Part shown: piece by piece, positions 42,773-50,336 of the stretch
Layout: each line of letters starts with the position of its first letter
Numbering within the stretch: the stretch's first letter is position 1
DNA from: a virus
Virus record (IMG/VR): IMGVR_UViG_3300042564_002580
Location: 53,028-117,027 of that record
Strand: one strand, 5' to 3'
Length of the DNA: 64,000 nt
Notes under the pieces: model-generated
What the model was told of the DNA's origin: nothing
The model's input: only the letters and a program-made list of their open reading frames with translations
Database searches by the model: none
Program-made: the position numbers and the translations under genes

Positions 42773-43777
42773 ATGGATATTAACTTAGATGACATCTTAG
42801 CAAAGCTAGATCCCAAGACCAGGGCTAGAGTACAATCCGCTGTTGATATACAGGTGGATAGGCAGCCTACTTCTAGTATAGGTTTAAACTTTGCCCTTAA
42901 TGGTGGATTTGCTTACGGCAGACAGATACTTGTATGGGGAAATAAATCGGCTGGAAAATCTTCTTTCTGTCTGCAGATGATTGCATTAGCCCAAAAAGAA
43001 GGAAAGACTTGCGCCTGGATTGACGCAGAGCACTCTTATGATCCAGCATGGGCTGAAAAACTAGGAGTAAACTCAAAAGAATTAATATACTCTCCAGCAA
43101 AAACTGTAAACGATATGGTTGATGTTGCAACAAAACTAATGGAGGCAGGTGTTGACATAATTGTAGTAGACTCTATCTCAGCTTTATTGCCAGCAATCTA
43201 TTTTGAAAAAGATGGAAATGAAATGAAAGATTTGCAAGACACAAAGCAAATCGGAGCAGAAGCAAAGGATATGACTCACGCAGTCAAGATGTTAAACTAT
43301 GCAAACAAAAATACGTTACTCGTTCTTATATCGCAGCAAAGAAATCAATTTGGATCTATGCATGCAAGCCACATCCCAACAGGAGGAATGGCTGTTAAGT
43401 TCTTCTCCTCTACCGTCATCAAGCTCTGGTCTTCAGAAGCTGAGGCTAACGCTATTAAAGCAGGTGTTAAGGTTGGCGACAAAATTATTGAGCAAAGAGT
43501 TGGAAGGCCCGTCAACTGGATTGTTGATTACAACAAACTCGGTCCCCCTAACCTCTCTGGCCAATACGACTTTTACTACCAAGGAGAATCTCTCGGGATA
43601 GATTATGTCGGTGAGACCTTAGACGTTGCAGAAATGTGCGGTATTGTTGAAAAGGGTGGCGCCTGGTATACTATAAATAAAGAAAGATTCCAGGGAAGAG
43701 CAAAAGCTGTTGCCTACCTAAAAGAAAACCCAGAAGTTGTAGACTATTTAATTAAGGAAATAAGTGCCAGATCTTAA
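42773..43777 (+). CDS. RecA/UvsX-like recombinase
   Basis: A 334-residue strand-exchange ATPase. Walker A GNKSAGKSS starts at residue 56; Walker B is IIVVDSISAL; LLVLISQQRNQFGS and IPTGGMAVKFFSS form the DNA-binding loop region. The C-terminal half is short, as in phage RecA/UvsX proteins. It probably drives recombination-dependent replication and repair. It begins only four bases after the preceding stop with no clear ribosome site, so it is likely translationally coupled. Confidence 0.88.
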   Translation: MDINLDDILAKLDPKTRARVQSAVDIQVDRQPTSSIGLNFALNGGFAYGRQILVWGNKSAGKSSFCLQMIALAQKEGKTCAWIDAEHSYDPAWAEKLGVNSKELIYSPAKTVNDMVDVATKLMEAGVDIIVVDSISALLPAIYFEKDGNEMKDLQDTKQIGAEAKDMTHAVKMLNYANKNTLLVLISQQRNQFGSMHASHIPTGGMAVKFFSSTVIKLWSSEAEANAIKAGVKVGDKIIEQRVGRPVNWIVDYNKLGPPNLSGQYDFYYQGESLGIDYVGETLDVAEMCGIVEKGGAWYTINKERFQGRAKAVAYLKENPEVVDYLIKEISARS

Positions 43778-43955
43778 TGAGTTTTTAAATAAACAAGAGC
43801 GTAAGGATATCAATTCTACATTTGAAATTCTTAGCGGTGTCAGACCATGCTCTAAATGTGATATAGATGTAGATGGTGGGTGGTGGGATCCCGACAATTT
43901 AATAATGAAGTGGACCTGTTCTGATGGGCATGAAACAATCCATAGGGTAGGATAA
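43764..43955 (+). CDS. Hypothetical zinc-binding small protein
   Basis: A 63-residue protein with a GTG start inside the recombinase end (14-base overlap). RPCSKCDIDVDGGWWDPDNLIMKWTCSDGHETIH supplies three Cys and two His, enough for a small metal site. The N-terminal helix is polar. It shares one base with the nuclease gene downstream. Function unknown. Confidence 0.62.
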   Translation: MPDLNEFLNKQERKDINSTFEILSGVRPCSKCDIDVDGGWWDPDNLIMKWTCSDGHETIHRVG

Positions 43956-44260
43956 TGTCAGAAAGAGCGGAAGTAAAAAGAGACGGGGCGAAGGCTCAAA
44001 AAAATAGTGGTCGAGGTAATTACCAAAAGGGTGACGCTAGGTGGAAAATGTTCCTTGTTGACTATAAAGAATCTAAATCTTCATTTAATTTAAATAAGCC
44101 TGTGTGGGCTAAAATATGTACAGATACTTTTAAAGTTGATAGAGATATGCATCCAGCACTTAAAGTTATAATAGGTTCAGATAATAAGGTCAGGCTTGGT
44201 ATAATAGAGTGGTCAGTTTTGGAAGAACTGATTGATTTCTGGGAGGAAAAACATGTTTAG
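43955..44260 (+). CDS. PD-(D/E)XK nuclease, Holliday-junction-resolvase-like
   Basis: A 101-residue protein. RDGAKAQKNSGRGNYQKGDARWKMFLVDYKESKS fits the small PD-(D/E)XK fold used by archaeal-type Hjc and phage resolvases: SGR, then the GD acid and DYK as the (D/E)xK triad. NKPVWAKICTDTFKVDRDMHPALKVII continues the fold. It lies next to the RecA-like gene, which supports a recombination role. The alternative is a structure-specific repair nuclease. Confidence 0.65.
   Translation: MSERAEVKRDGAKAQKNSGRGNYQKGDARWKMFLVDYKESKSSFNLNKPVWAKICTDTFKVDRDMHPALKVIIGSDNKVRLGIIEWSVLEELIDFWEEKHV
44197..44205 (+). promoter_or_regulatory. Internal extended -10 before the oxygenase triplet
   Basis: TGG-TATAAT with the hexamer at 44200-44205, inside the nuclease gene and about 47 bases before the first oxygenase start. 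It could allow separate expression of the triplet. Confidence 0.4.
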
Positions 44261-45245
44261 TTTAGATGAAAAGCACCAGATAATGCCATTTGTTACCTTA
44301 TATAAAAACGCAATTAAAAACCCTAAAGACTTTCTAGAAATAATTAAATCTTCTGAAGGCCAAATTAATAGCGACGATTCCCCACACTCTTGGAGCGCAT
44401 GGGATAATTTTGGAATAAAAGCAAACTTGCATGATATACATATGCAATCAGATAAAGACATCCACCCAGGCAAAAACATACTTGATGAATTTAATAATTT
44501 AATTAATGCTGGTCTAGATGAGTATATAAAATATTGGATTCTAGATAATAATGCTAGTAAATATAAGACAACAAATCCAGAGCATTGGAAAAACATATTC
44601 CCAGAGTTTGTTAAAAATTGGAACTACAAAACAGATTTGGTAGAGCTGACAGAAGACTTTGAGTCTTGCGAAACAGTAATGATTGCTACTGGAAATCCTG
44701 GCTGGATAAGATCTGGAATAGATATCCTAAAACACAAAGAGAATACTGTCGATAAGTTTGCAATAGGTTATCACATTGACACAGATGGAAGCTTAGACAC
44801 ACCAGGACCAAAGACAGTTATTACTGCTACCATATATATTAACGACGACTATGAAGGTGGAGGAGTCTCTTATCTAAATGAGTTTGATGGAACTGTGGTA
44901 AACTACAAGCCATCAGCAGGGGACCTTGTAATATTCCCATCATCAAAACCTTTTTTTCACGCAGCACTTCCATTAAGCGGAGATAAGCCAAAATATTTAG
45001 CTAGAAAATTTTTAAGATGGAAAAGCACTGGGTCTTTAGATTGGGAAAATGAAATTAAAAAAAATGGAGAAGACTTTACTCTAAGACTGTATACTGAAAA
45101 AAGAAAAATTGAATCAGCAATGGGATATTACACAAAAAGAGTTTTTCTTAAAGATGAAGATAGGTCTACGCAAGAACAGCACGGAGACCCGTTCTTTGTA
45201 AAAGATATAATTGATTTTAATAAAAAAATAAATGGGGTCCTATAA
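44253..45245 (+). CDS. 2OG-Fe(II) oxygenase, tandem copy 1
   Basis: A 330-residue protein from ATG 44253, preceded by GGGAGG; an upstream TTG is less likely. Ligands are H174 and D176 (GYHIDTDG) and H236 (FFHAALP). The Arg region is LARKFLRW. The strand TIYINDDYEGGGVSYL is shared with its neighbours. The N-terminal 150 residues, unlike ordinary P4H proteins, carry the NPKDFLEIIKSSEG and WDNFGIKA motifs that recur in the next two genes. This is a paralogous family of unknown substrate. Confidence 0.88.
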   Translation: MFSLDEKHQIMPFVTLYKNAIKNPKDFLEIIKSSEGQINSDDSPHSWSAWDNFGIKANLHDIHMQSDKDIHPGKNILDEFNNLINAGLDEYIKYWILDNNASKYKTTNPEHWKNIFPEFVKNWNYKTDLVELTEDFESCETVMIATGNPGWIRSGIDILKHKENTVDKFAIGYHIDTDGSLDTPGPKTVITATIYINDDYEGGGVSYLNEFDGTVVNYKPSAGDLVIFPSSKPFFHAALPLSGDKPKYLARKFLRWKSTGSLDWENEIKKNGEDFTLRLYTEKRKIESAMGYYTKRVFLKDEDRSTQEQHGDPFFVKDIIDFNKKINGVL

Positions 45246-46336
45246 TGTGGGAAGGACATCCAAACTTTGCCCCTGGGTATAAAAAGAACTACGATCTTTC
45301 AAAAAAACATGACCTGTTCCCATACATATCTGTATACTCTGGAGGAATTCCAAACCCAGAAGAAGTACTAGAGGTAATAAAAAAATCAGAGTCTTTAGAA
45401 AAAATTGGACCATACTTAAGCAAATGGGAAAGGTGGTACGATTTTGGTTTAAAATCAAGACTATGCCAACACTCAGAAACAAAAAATTTAATAACATTAA
45501 ATTCTGAGCATTTAAATATGTTAACTGAAGACGAAGATAAAACCTTTTACGAGCAAGAAAAACTTTATTTCGAAATAGACGCAGCAGTTTATTCAGCAAT
45601 GCAAGATTATTTAGATAACTGGGTGGACAAGCCCTTTGACCCATCAGATTTTACTGATGATTGGGAGTATAAGAAATCAATTTTCCCAGAGTGGTTGCCA
45701 GATTGGAATATTAGGGAGACATCTGGAAAGATAGGAACTGGTTGGCTACAAAGCTCTTATGATGTTTTAAAACATAATTCTGAAACTGATACTAGAAATA
45801 ACCGTGAGTATGCAATTGGATTTCACACGGATAATAAAGCTAGCATGGTTTCAATGCCAGGACCAAAGCCAATTTTAACAGCAACAATTTATTTAAACGA
45901 CGATTATGAAGGCGGAGAGGTTTCCTTTCTCGCAGATAAAAGCTCATCTGTAATAACTTATAAACCAAAAGCTGGTGACATAACAGTGTTCCCATCATAC
46001 AATCCCTTTTTTCATGCTGCTCTACCAGTAAGTGGAGGCAATAAGTATTTAATTAGATATTTTTTATGTTATTATTATGCAGGATCAGAAGAATATATGG
46101 ATGGAGTAAAAGAGCATGGTGAAAATGTCTGGAAAAAAATGCAGCAGTACAGAATCATTGCTGAAGATAACTCTGGAATGCACGAAAGACATGTTCTAAT
46201 GCCAGGGGATAATCCGCAAGAAACATTTATGAATTGGTCAAAAATTTATAGAAAGCAATCTTCTATAAATCGTCCACCATTTTTTGCAGAGAACGTAAAG
46301 TATATTGATGGGAGAAAAGATTTTGAAGAGCTATGA
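45245..46336 (+). CDS. 2OG-Fe(II) oxygenase, tandem copy 2
   Basis: A 363-residue paralogue sharing one base with copy 1. H194 and D196 in GFHTDNK and H257 in FFHAALP are the iron ligands; NKYLIRYFLCYYYAGS holds the 2-oxoglutarate Arg. The N-terminal VYSGGIPNPEEVLEVIKKSESLEK and WYDFGLKSR resemble copies 1 and 3. A C-terminal 70-residue extension (ERHVLMPGDNPQE) is also shared with copy 3. All catalytic positions are kept, so all three copies look active. Confidence 0.88.
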   Translation: MWEGHPNFAPGYKKNYDLSKKHDLFPYISVYSGGIPNPEEVLEVIKKSESLEKIGPYLSKWERWYDFGLKSRLCQHSETKNLITLNSEHLNMLTEDEDKTFYEQEKLYFEIDAAVYSAMQDYLDNWVDKPFDPSDFTDDWEYKKSIFPEWLPDWNIRETSGKIGTGWLQSSYDVLKHNSETDTRNNREYAIGFHTDNKASMVSMPGPKPILTATIYLNDDYEGGEVSFLADKSSSVITYKPKAGDITVFPSYNPFFHAALPVSGGNKYLIRYFLCYYYAGSEEYMDGVKEHGENVWKKMQQYRIIAEDNSGMHERHVLMPGDNPQETFMNWSKIYRKQSSINRPPFFAENVKYIDGRKDFEEL

Positions 46337-47333
46337 GATATTTAAGCAGTGCGTTGTTTATCAAGTTGATGATTTCGATCACGATTTAGTTCTCGATGTA
46401 ATAAAGAATTCAGAATCACTTGAAGATGGATTTTTAATAGAAAAATGGAATGATTGGTATACGTTTGGATCAAAATCAAAATTTGCTGATCCTAGACAAG
46501 AAAAAAATCCTATAAAATGGATATCTGATCTAGACGATATACATACAGACGCCCATCTAAAAGTTAAAAATGTTATAGACTTATGCATAAATGATTACGT
46601 TGAAAAGTATTTAGATCACAATGAATCATCTTACCCAGAGTATGTTGATTTTTCTAATATGAATAAGGGGTCAAAGACAGAGGACCTCCTTGGCTTACAG
46701 ATAGTTACTTGCGATAGCACTGGCGATCCCATTTTTAGAGACCCTACTAGTGGATGGACTCAGGGCTCTTACGACTTACTAAAACACAATCCAGATACAA
46801 ATAGAGAGTATGCAATAGGTTGGCACACAGATAGACCAAGTGGTTTAGATAGCTCCCCAGGCCCAAAATCTATTCTTACTACAACAATTTATTTAAATGA
46901 TGACTACGAAGGCGGAGAAGTTGCATTTCTAAAAGAAGGTGATGATGAGGTAATTGTTTACAAGCCAAAAGCTGGTGACATAGTTATTTTCCCTTCATGC
47001 GAACCGTTCCACCACGCTGCTATGCCAATAAATTCTAGTTCGTCAAAATATTTTATTAGAAATTTTTTAACTTGGTCATATGAGGGAAGTAAAGAGTGGA
47101 TTGAATCTGCAAAAAAATTTGGAATAGATGAATGGATACAGATGGAGCACCAAAGGGTTCAGTCAGAAAATATTTCTGGGAAAGGAAGAAAGCATGTTGT
47201 TCTTCCAGGGGGAATAAATAAAAAAGAAAAATGGTCACTGGCTGATCCATATTATTCAGAGTCTCAGGTAAATGCAGAAGACTATTACATAAAAGAAGTT
47301 ATATATATGGATGGAAAGTCTTTACAAAAATAA
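46308..47333 (+). CDS. 2OG-Fe(II) oxygenase, tandem copy 3
   Basis: About 341 residues; the start is uncertain (TTG 46305, ATG 46308 or TTG 46320), all overlapping copy 2. H173 and D175 (GWHTDRPSG) and H236 (HHAAMP) are the ligands; SKYFIRNFLTW carries the Arg. N-terminal LDVIKNSESLEDG and WYTFGSKSKF and the C-terminal RKHVVLPGGINKKE match copy 2. Copies 2 and 3 look closest to each other, so the triplet likely grew by stepwise duplication. Confidence 0.87.
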   Translation: MGEKILKSYEIFKQCVVYQVDDFDHDLVLDVIKNSESLEDGFLIEKWNDWYTFGSKSKFADPRQEKNPIKWISDLDDIHTDAHLKVKNVIDLCINDYVEKYLDHNESSYPEYVDFSNMNKGSKTEDLLGLQIVTCDSTGDPIFRDPTSGWTQGSYDLLKHNPDTNREYAIGWHTDRPSGLDSSPGPKSILTTTIYLNDDYEGGEVAFLKEGDDEVIVYKPKAGDIVIFPSCEPFHHAAMPINSSSSKYFIRNFLTWSYEGSKEWIESAKKFGIDEWIQMEHQRVQSENISGKGRKHVVLPGGINKKEKWSLADPYYSESQVNAEDYYIKEVIYMDGKSLQK

Positions 47334-47349
47334 AAAAATTTACTATACT
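47321..47349 (+). promoter_or_regulatory. Promoter of the SSB gene
   Basis: TTTACA (47321-47326), a 17-base spacer and TATACT (47344-47349). The leader of about 40 bases ends with AAGGAG before ATG 47398. The -35 lies inside the end of the third oxygenase gene. Confidence 0.7.
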
Positions 47350-47397
47350 TAGTAATGAGCAATTTAAAATAAATTTCTCACCTTCATAAGGAGTATA

Positions 47398-47790
47398 ATG
47401 GCTAATCCAACAATTACAATAGTAGGAAGAGTTGGCAGCGACCCAGAATCAGTAGGCTCTAATGGTCTTCGTTTCAGAGTTGCCACAAATGATCGAGTTA
47501 AGAATGATGTAACTGGTGCGTGGGAAGATAAAAACACATCCTGGTGGACAGTAAAAGCATGGCGTACATTAGCAGATCAATCAAAATCAGTAATTCGGAA
47601 GGGCATGGAAGTCACAATAGTTGGTAAAATTTATGAAGATACTTGGACAGATAAAGACGGTATCAAAAAGAGTTCTTACGAAATTAATGCTGATTCTATT
47701 TCTGTAACCACCTACACCTTGTCTAAGGATAAAGTACCAAGCAATGAAGAATTCCCATCTTACAAGACATATGCAGAGGTTCCATTTTAA
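47398..47790 (+). CDS. ssb: Single-stranded DNA-binding protein (bacterial SSB type)
   Basis: A 130-residue OB-fold SSB: ITIVGRVGSDPESVGSNGLRFRVATNDRV, then WWTVKAWRTLADQSKSVIRKGMEVTIVGKIYEDTWTDKDG. Bacterial SSBs coat ssDNA as tetramers. The C-terminal tail is short and lacks the acidic DDxPF end, so recruitment of host partners by that tail is not expected. The gene has its own promoter and a strong AAGGAG. It is the second ssDNA-binding gene of the genome, besides the gp32-like one. Confidence 0.9.
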   Translation: MANPTITIVGRVGSDPESVGSNGLRFRVATNDRVKNDVTGAWEDKNTSWWTVKAWRTLADQSKSVIRKGMEVTIVGKIYEDTWTDKDGIKKSSYEINADSISVTTYTLSKDKVPSNEEFPSYKTYAEVPF

Positions 47791-47894
47791 TGCTATCTTT
47801 TTTGTTTGGTCTAATGGTTGGATTTTTAGTTGGCTATGGAATGGGATTGCTTATGGATAGATGGGACAAAAAGATTAAAAATGACAGAAGATAA
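47790..47894 (+). CDS. Small single-pass membrane protein (34 residues)
   Basis: The ATG shares one base with the SSB stop. Residues 2-22 (LSFLFGLMVGFLVGYGMGLL) form one hydrophobic, Gly-rich helix with GxxxG spacing. MDRWDKKIKNDRR follows as a basic, cytoplasm-facing tail. Tiny single-pass proteins of this type may act as holin- or antiholin-like factors or inhibit host membrane proteins. Nothing decides between these. Confidence 0.55.
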   Translation: MLSFLFGLMVGFLVGYGMGLLMDRWDKKIKNDRR

Positions 47895-48219
47895 AAATAC
47901 ATTAGAGCTTATTAACTCTATAACAGAGTTTAATGATCTTCATGAGTATATGAATGATGCTCAGCTAGATAGAGCGTTAGCTGTCATTGTAAAACTACTT
48001 TTAAACCCAGATGTTCCTGCAGCCAAAGCGCCACAGCTTATTATTGAGCTGCAGGCTATGTCTACAAAATTTGCCATGATGGCTTCATACTATTCTACAA
48101 TAGCAAAAGATAAAGCTGGCACAGCAAATAATAATAAGAAAAATATATATTACTCAGCAAAGGAGTCCATAGACAAACTTGTAGATGCACTTAAGTATGT
48201 CGTTAGGTATAATTTGTAA
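47881..48219 (+). CDS. Hypothetical helical protein
   Basis: A 112-residue protein from ATG 47881, which begins 14 bases before the preceding stop. It is wholly helical: ELINSITEFNDLHEYMNDAQLDRALAVIVKLLL, PQLIIELQAMSTKFAMMASYYSTIAKD and KESIDKLVDALKYVVRYNL. A similar protein sits next to Cas4-like nucleases in other actinophages, so a partnership with the following nuclease is plausible. An earlier in-frame start at 47830 lies within the membrane-protein frame and is disfavoured. Confidence 0.68.
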   Translation: MTEDKNTLELINSITEFNDLHEYMNDAQLDRALAVIVKLLLNPDVPAAKAPQLIIELQAMSTKFAMMASYYSTIAKDKAGTANNNKKNIYYSAKESIDKLVDALKYVVRYNL

Positions 48220-49007
48220 TGGGAAGAAACATAGTTAAAAATTTAAAGTTTAAAAAGCATACGGGTAAGTTCTTTGACCCAGAGCTTTTTGCATCAATGC
48301 TTGATGAGTCATATAAAAATACTAAAAGAGCAGATGGGGAAATGACAAAAAAATCTTTTAGCCCAAGCTCTTTGGGTTACGGTCATGGAACATGCCCAAG
48401 GTACTGGTACATGGCTTTTTCTGGTGCTGTTTTTATTGACAATAATGATGCAGTTGCAGTTGCAAACATGGCTCAGGGTACTCAGGCTCATGAAAGACTT
48501 CAAAACTTAATTAAAACTATGCCGCAGTGGATTGCAGAAGAAGAAGAGATTATAAATGAGTATCCACCAATCCGTGGCTTTATTGATCTTATTATGGAGT
48601 ACGACAATGAAATTGTAATCGGTGAAATAAAGACAGCAAAGCAAGAGGTGTGGGATACAAGGCAGGCAGAGATGAGCCCATCACCAAACCACCTACTACA
48701 GTTGTTGACATACATGAAGCTTAAGAATGCTAAAGAGGGATTTTTTCTTTATGAGAATAAAAACACTCAGGAGATATTAATTATTCCAGTATCTATGAAT
48801 GAGAAGAACACAAGGATTATCGAGGACACATTTTTGTGGATGAGAGAAGTCTGGGACAATTTTAAAGACGGTGACCTGCCGATGAAACCAGAGGGGGCAA
48901 CAAAGACCAAGATGCCTTGCACTTACTGCCCAATTAAAAAAGAATGTTATTCAAAGGATACACCTACTGGAACCGTACAGATAGAACGATTTAAGGTTGC
49001 TCTGTAA
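48219..49007 (+). CDS. Cas4/RecB-like PD-(D/E)XK exonuclease
   Basis: A 262-residue nuclease. GTCPRYWYMAF near 48-58 gives the first Cys, IRGFIDLIMEYDNEIVIGEIKTAK supplies the D-ExK catalytic core, and HLLQLLTYMKL is the QxxxY-like helix. PCTYCPIKKECYS gives three more Cys, which with the first could bind a 4Fe-4S cluster as in Cas4/AddB. It likely resects DNA ends for recombination. There is no CRISPR context, so the Cas4 resemblance is structural only. Confidence 0.82.
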   Translation: MGRNIVKNLKFKKHTGKFFDPELFASMLDESYKNTKRADGEMTKKSFSPSSLGYGHGTCPRYWYMAFSGAVFIDNNDAVAVANMAQGTQAHERLQNLIKTMPQWIAEEEEIINEYPPIRGFIDLIMEYDNEIVIGEIKTAKQEVWDTRQAEMSPSPNHLLQLLTYMKLKNAKEGFFLYENKNTQEILIIPVSMNEKNTRIIEDTFLWMREVWDNFKDGDLPMKPEGATKTKMPCTYCPIKKECYSKDTPTGTVQIERFKVAL

Positions 49008-49291
49008 TGATCTGTGCAAATTCAGACTGTATTAATGAAAAAAATTTTGAGCCAAAAACACACAATCAGAAGTATTGTTGTGATGAGTGTTGCAGAATTG
49101 CAACTAATAAAAAGATTATGGAAAAGTATTATGAGAAAAAAGCAATTAGGTCTGGCCAAAAAAGATACTGCAAGTCATGCAAATCACCTTTAAGTAGGTA
49201 TAACACTTTAAGTATTTGTGCAAAATGTGAAAAGAATAACTCTACTTCAGATAGAGATAAGATAATTGGTATGATAAATGACGCTTGCTAA
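49007..49291 (+). CDS. Zinc-ribbon protein
   Basis: A 94-residue protein with two Cys clusters: MICANSDCINE and QKYCCDECCRIA, then RYCKSCKSPLSRYNTLSICAKCEK. The first resembles a zinc-beta ribbon with a C-terminal helix and the second a full CxxC-CxxC ribbon. It overlaps the RuvC-like gene by 14 bases. It may bind DNA or regulate the adjacent resolvase. Function not known. Confidence 0.68.
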   Translation: MICANSDCINEKNFEPKTHNQKYCCDECCRIATNKKIMEKYYEKKAIRSGQKRYCKSCKSPLSRYNTLSICAKCEKNNSTSDRDKIIGMINDAC

Positions 49292-49844
49292 ACTGTCTAG
49301 GACAAAAGCCTCTAGAGTTTTAGGAATAGATGCGTCCACATCGTCTGTTGCGTTTTGTTTAATTGAAGATAATAAGCCAGTTAAATGGGGTAAGATTAAT
49401 TTAGTTGGTAATGATATTTATGAAAAAATTCATGATGCTAAGATAAAAACACACTCTATTCTAAATGAAATAAAATCAGACTACATTGCAGTTGAAGGAG
49501 CAGTACTTGTCAGATCACCCGATGCTGTGATAAAATTATCTTATGTGTATGGAGTTGTTATTGCCGAGCTTATGTCAACTGGCGCAAAGGTGATTACAAT
49601 AAGCCCATCTGCTTGGCAGTCACACATTGGAAATAAGAACCCAACTAAAGATGAAAAGTCTGCTATTAGATTATTAAATCCAGGTTATGCAGATTCTTGG
49701 TACAAAAATAAGTTGCGTAATATGAGAAAGCAAAGAACTGCAGATTATTTTAACAAAAAATATAATTTAAATGTTGAAGATTATGATGTTGCAGATTCTT
49801 TTGGAATTGCTTACTATGCTAATGAAGTGTTAACAAAGAGGTGA
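49278..49844 (+). CDS. RuvC-like Holliday junction resolvase
   Basis: A 188-residue RNase H-fold nuclease. Acidic residues D18 in LGIDASTSSVAF, E73 in AVEGAVLVR, and D170 and D173 in YDVADSFGIAYYA occupy the RuvC positions. KLSYVYGVVIAEL is the central helix. It is expected to cut four-way junctions before packaging. Its nearest relatives among phage proteins are RuvC/YqgF-like resolvases. Confidence 0.85.
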   Translation: MTLAKLSRTKASRVLGIDASTSSVAFCLIEDNKPVKWGKINLVGNDIYEKIHDAKIKTHSILNEIKSDYIAVEGAVLVRSPDAVIKLSYVYGVVIAELMSTGAKVITISPSAWQSHIGNKNPTKDEKSAIRLLNPGYADSWYKNKLRNMRKQRTADYFNKKYNLNVEDYDVADSFGIAYYANEVLTKR

Positions 49845-49981
49845 AATTGTATAAAAATAAAGATTGGCTACATAGAAGATATGTTATCCAAAGAAAAACA
49901 ATGTCGGAGATTGCAGAAGAATGTGGCGTAAGCATTATGACCATACATAGAGCCCTAAAAGAAAAAGGTTTAATTAAATGA
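49841..49981 (+). CDS. 46-residue HTH protein
   Basis: A GTG start inside the GTGA overlap with the RuvC stop; it ends in an ATGA overlap with the next gene. The sequence WLHRRYVIQRKTMSEIAEECGVSIMTIHRALKEKG fits a homeodomain-like HTH, as in recombinases and transposase N-termini. It is probably a small regulator or DNA-architectural protein. Confidence 0.62.
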   Translation: MKLYKNKDWLHRRYVIQRKTMSEIAEECGVSIMTIHRALKEKGLIK

Positions 49982-50319
49982 AGCTAGATCCAGTTTTTAA
50001 AGATTCAAAAGAATTTAGATACGATGACCTATACTTGCTTACAGTTGGAACTGAAGCTGGGAATGAAATTCTAACAACATGTTTGGACATTGCTCATATG
50101 CTAATTAAAAAGAATATATCGTATGGAAATTCAGCCCTAGACCCAGTTCGTATATTTTCAAAGGCGGGACCAAAAGAGCAGCTATACGTTAGAATTGATG
50201 ATAAACTAAATAGACTTATTAAAGGTGAAGAATACCCAGGAGATAATGATATTGATGATCTAATTGGATACCTAATATTGTTAAAGGTAGCTAAGGAATT
50301 TGCTATTTCAGTCGACTAG
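49978..50319 (+). CDS. Nucleotide modification associated domain 1 protein (DUF1599)
   Basis: A 113-residue protein with IKKNISYGNSALDPVRIFSK, then LYVRIDDKLNRLIKGEEY and DNDIDDLIGYLILLKVA. This is the DUF1599/Nmad1 pattern, proposed from comparative genomics to be linked with nucleotide or DNA base modification. Biochemistry is not settled. It shares an ATGA junction with the HTH gene. Confidence 0.78.
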   Translation: MKLDPVFKDSKEFRYDDLYLLTVGTEAGNEILTTCLDIAHMLIKKNISYGNSALDPVRIFSKAGPKEQLYVRIDDKLNRLIKGEEYPGDNDIDDLIGYLILLKVAKEFAISVD

Positions 50320-50328
50320 AAGTATAAT
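50300..50328 (+). promoter_or_regulatory. Leaderless promoter of the packaging genes
   Basis: TTGCTA (50300-50305), a 17-base spacer and TATAAT (50323-50328). ATG 50337 starts eight bases after the hexamer; no ribosome site is present. Confidence 0.6.
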
Positions 50329-50336
50329 ATAACTAT

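Noticed and set aside
48219-49007. Cas4 as a CRISPR adaptation protein
   Set aside because: No other cas gene or array is present. The fold is used widely by phage recombination nucleases.
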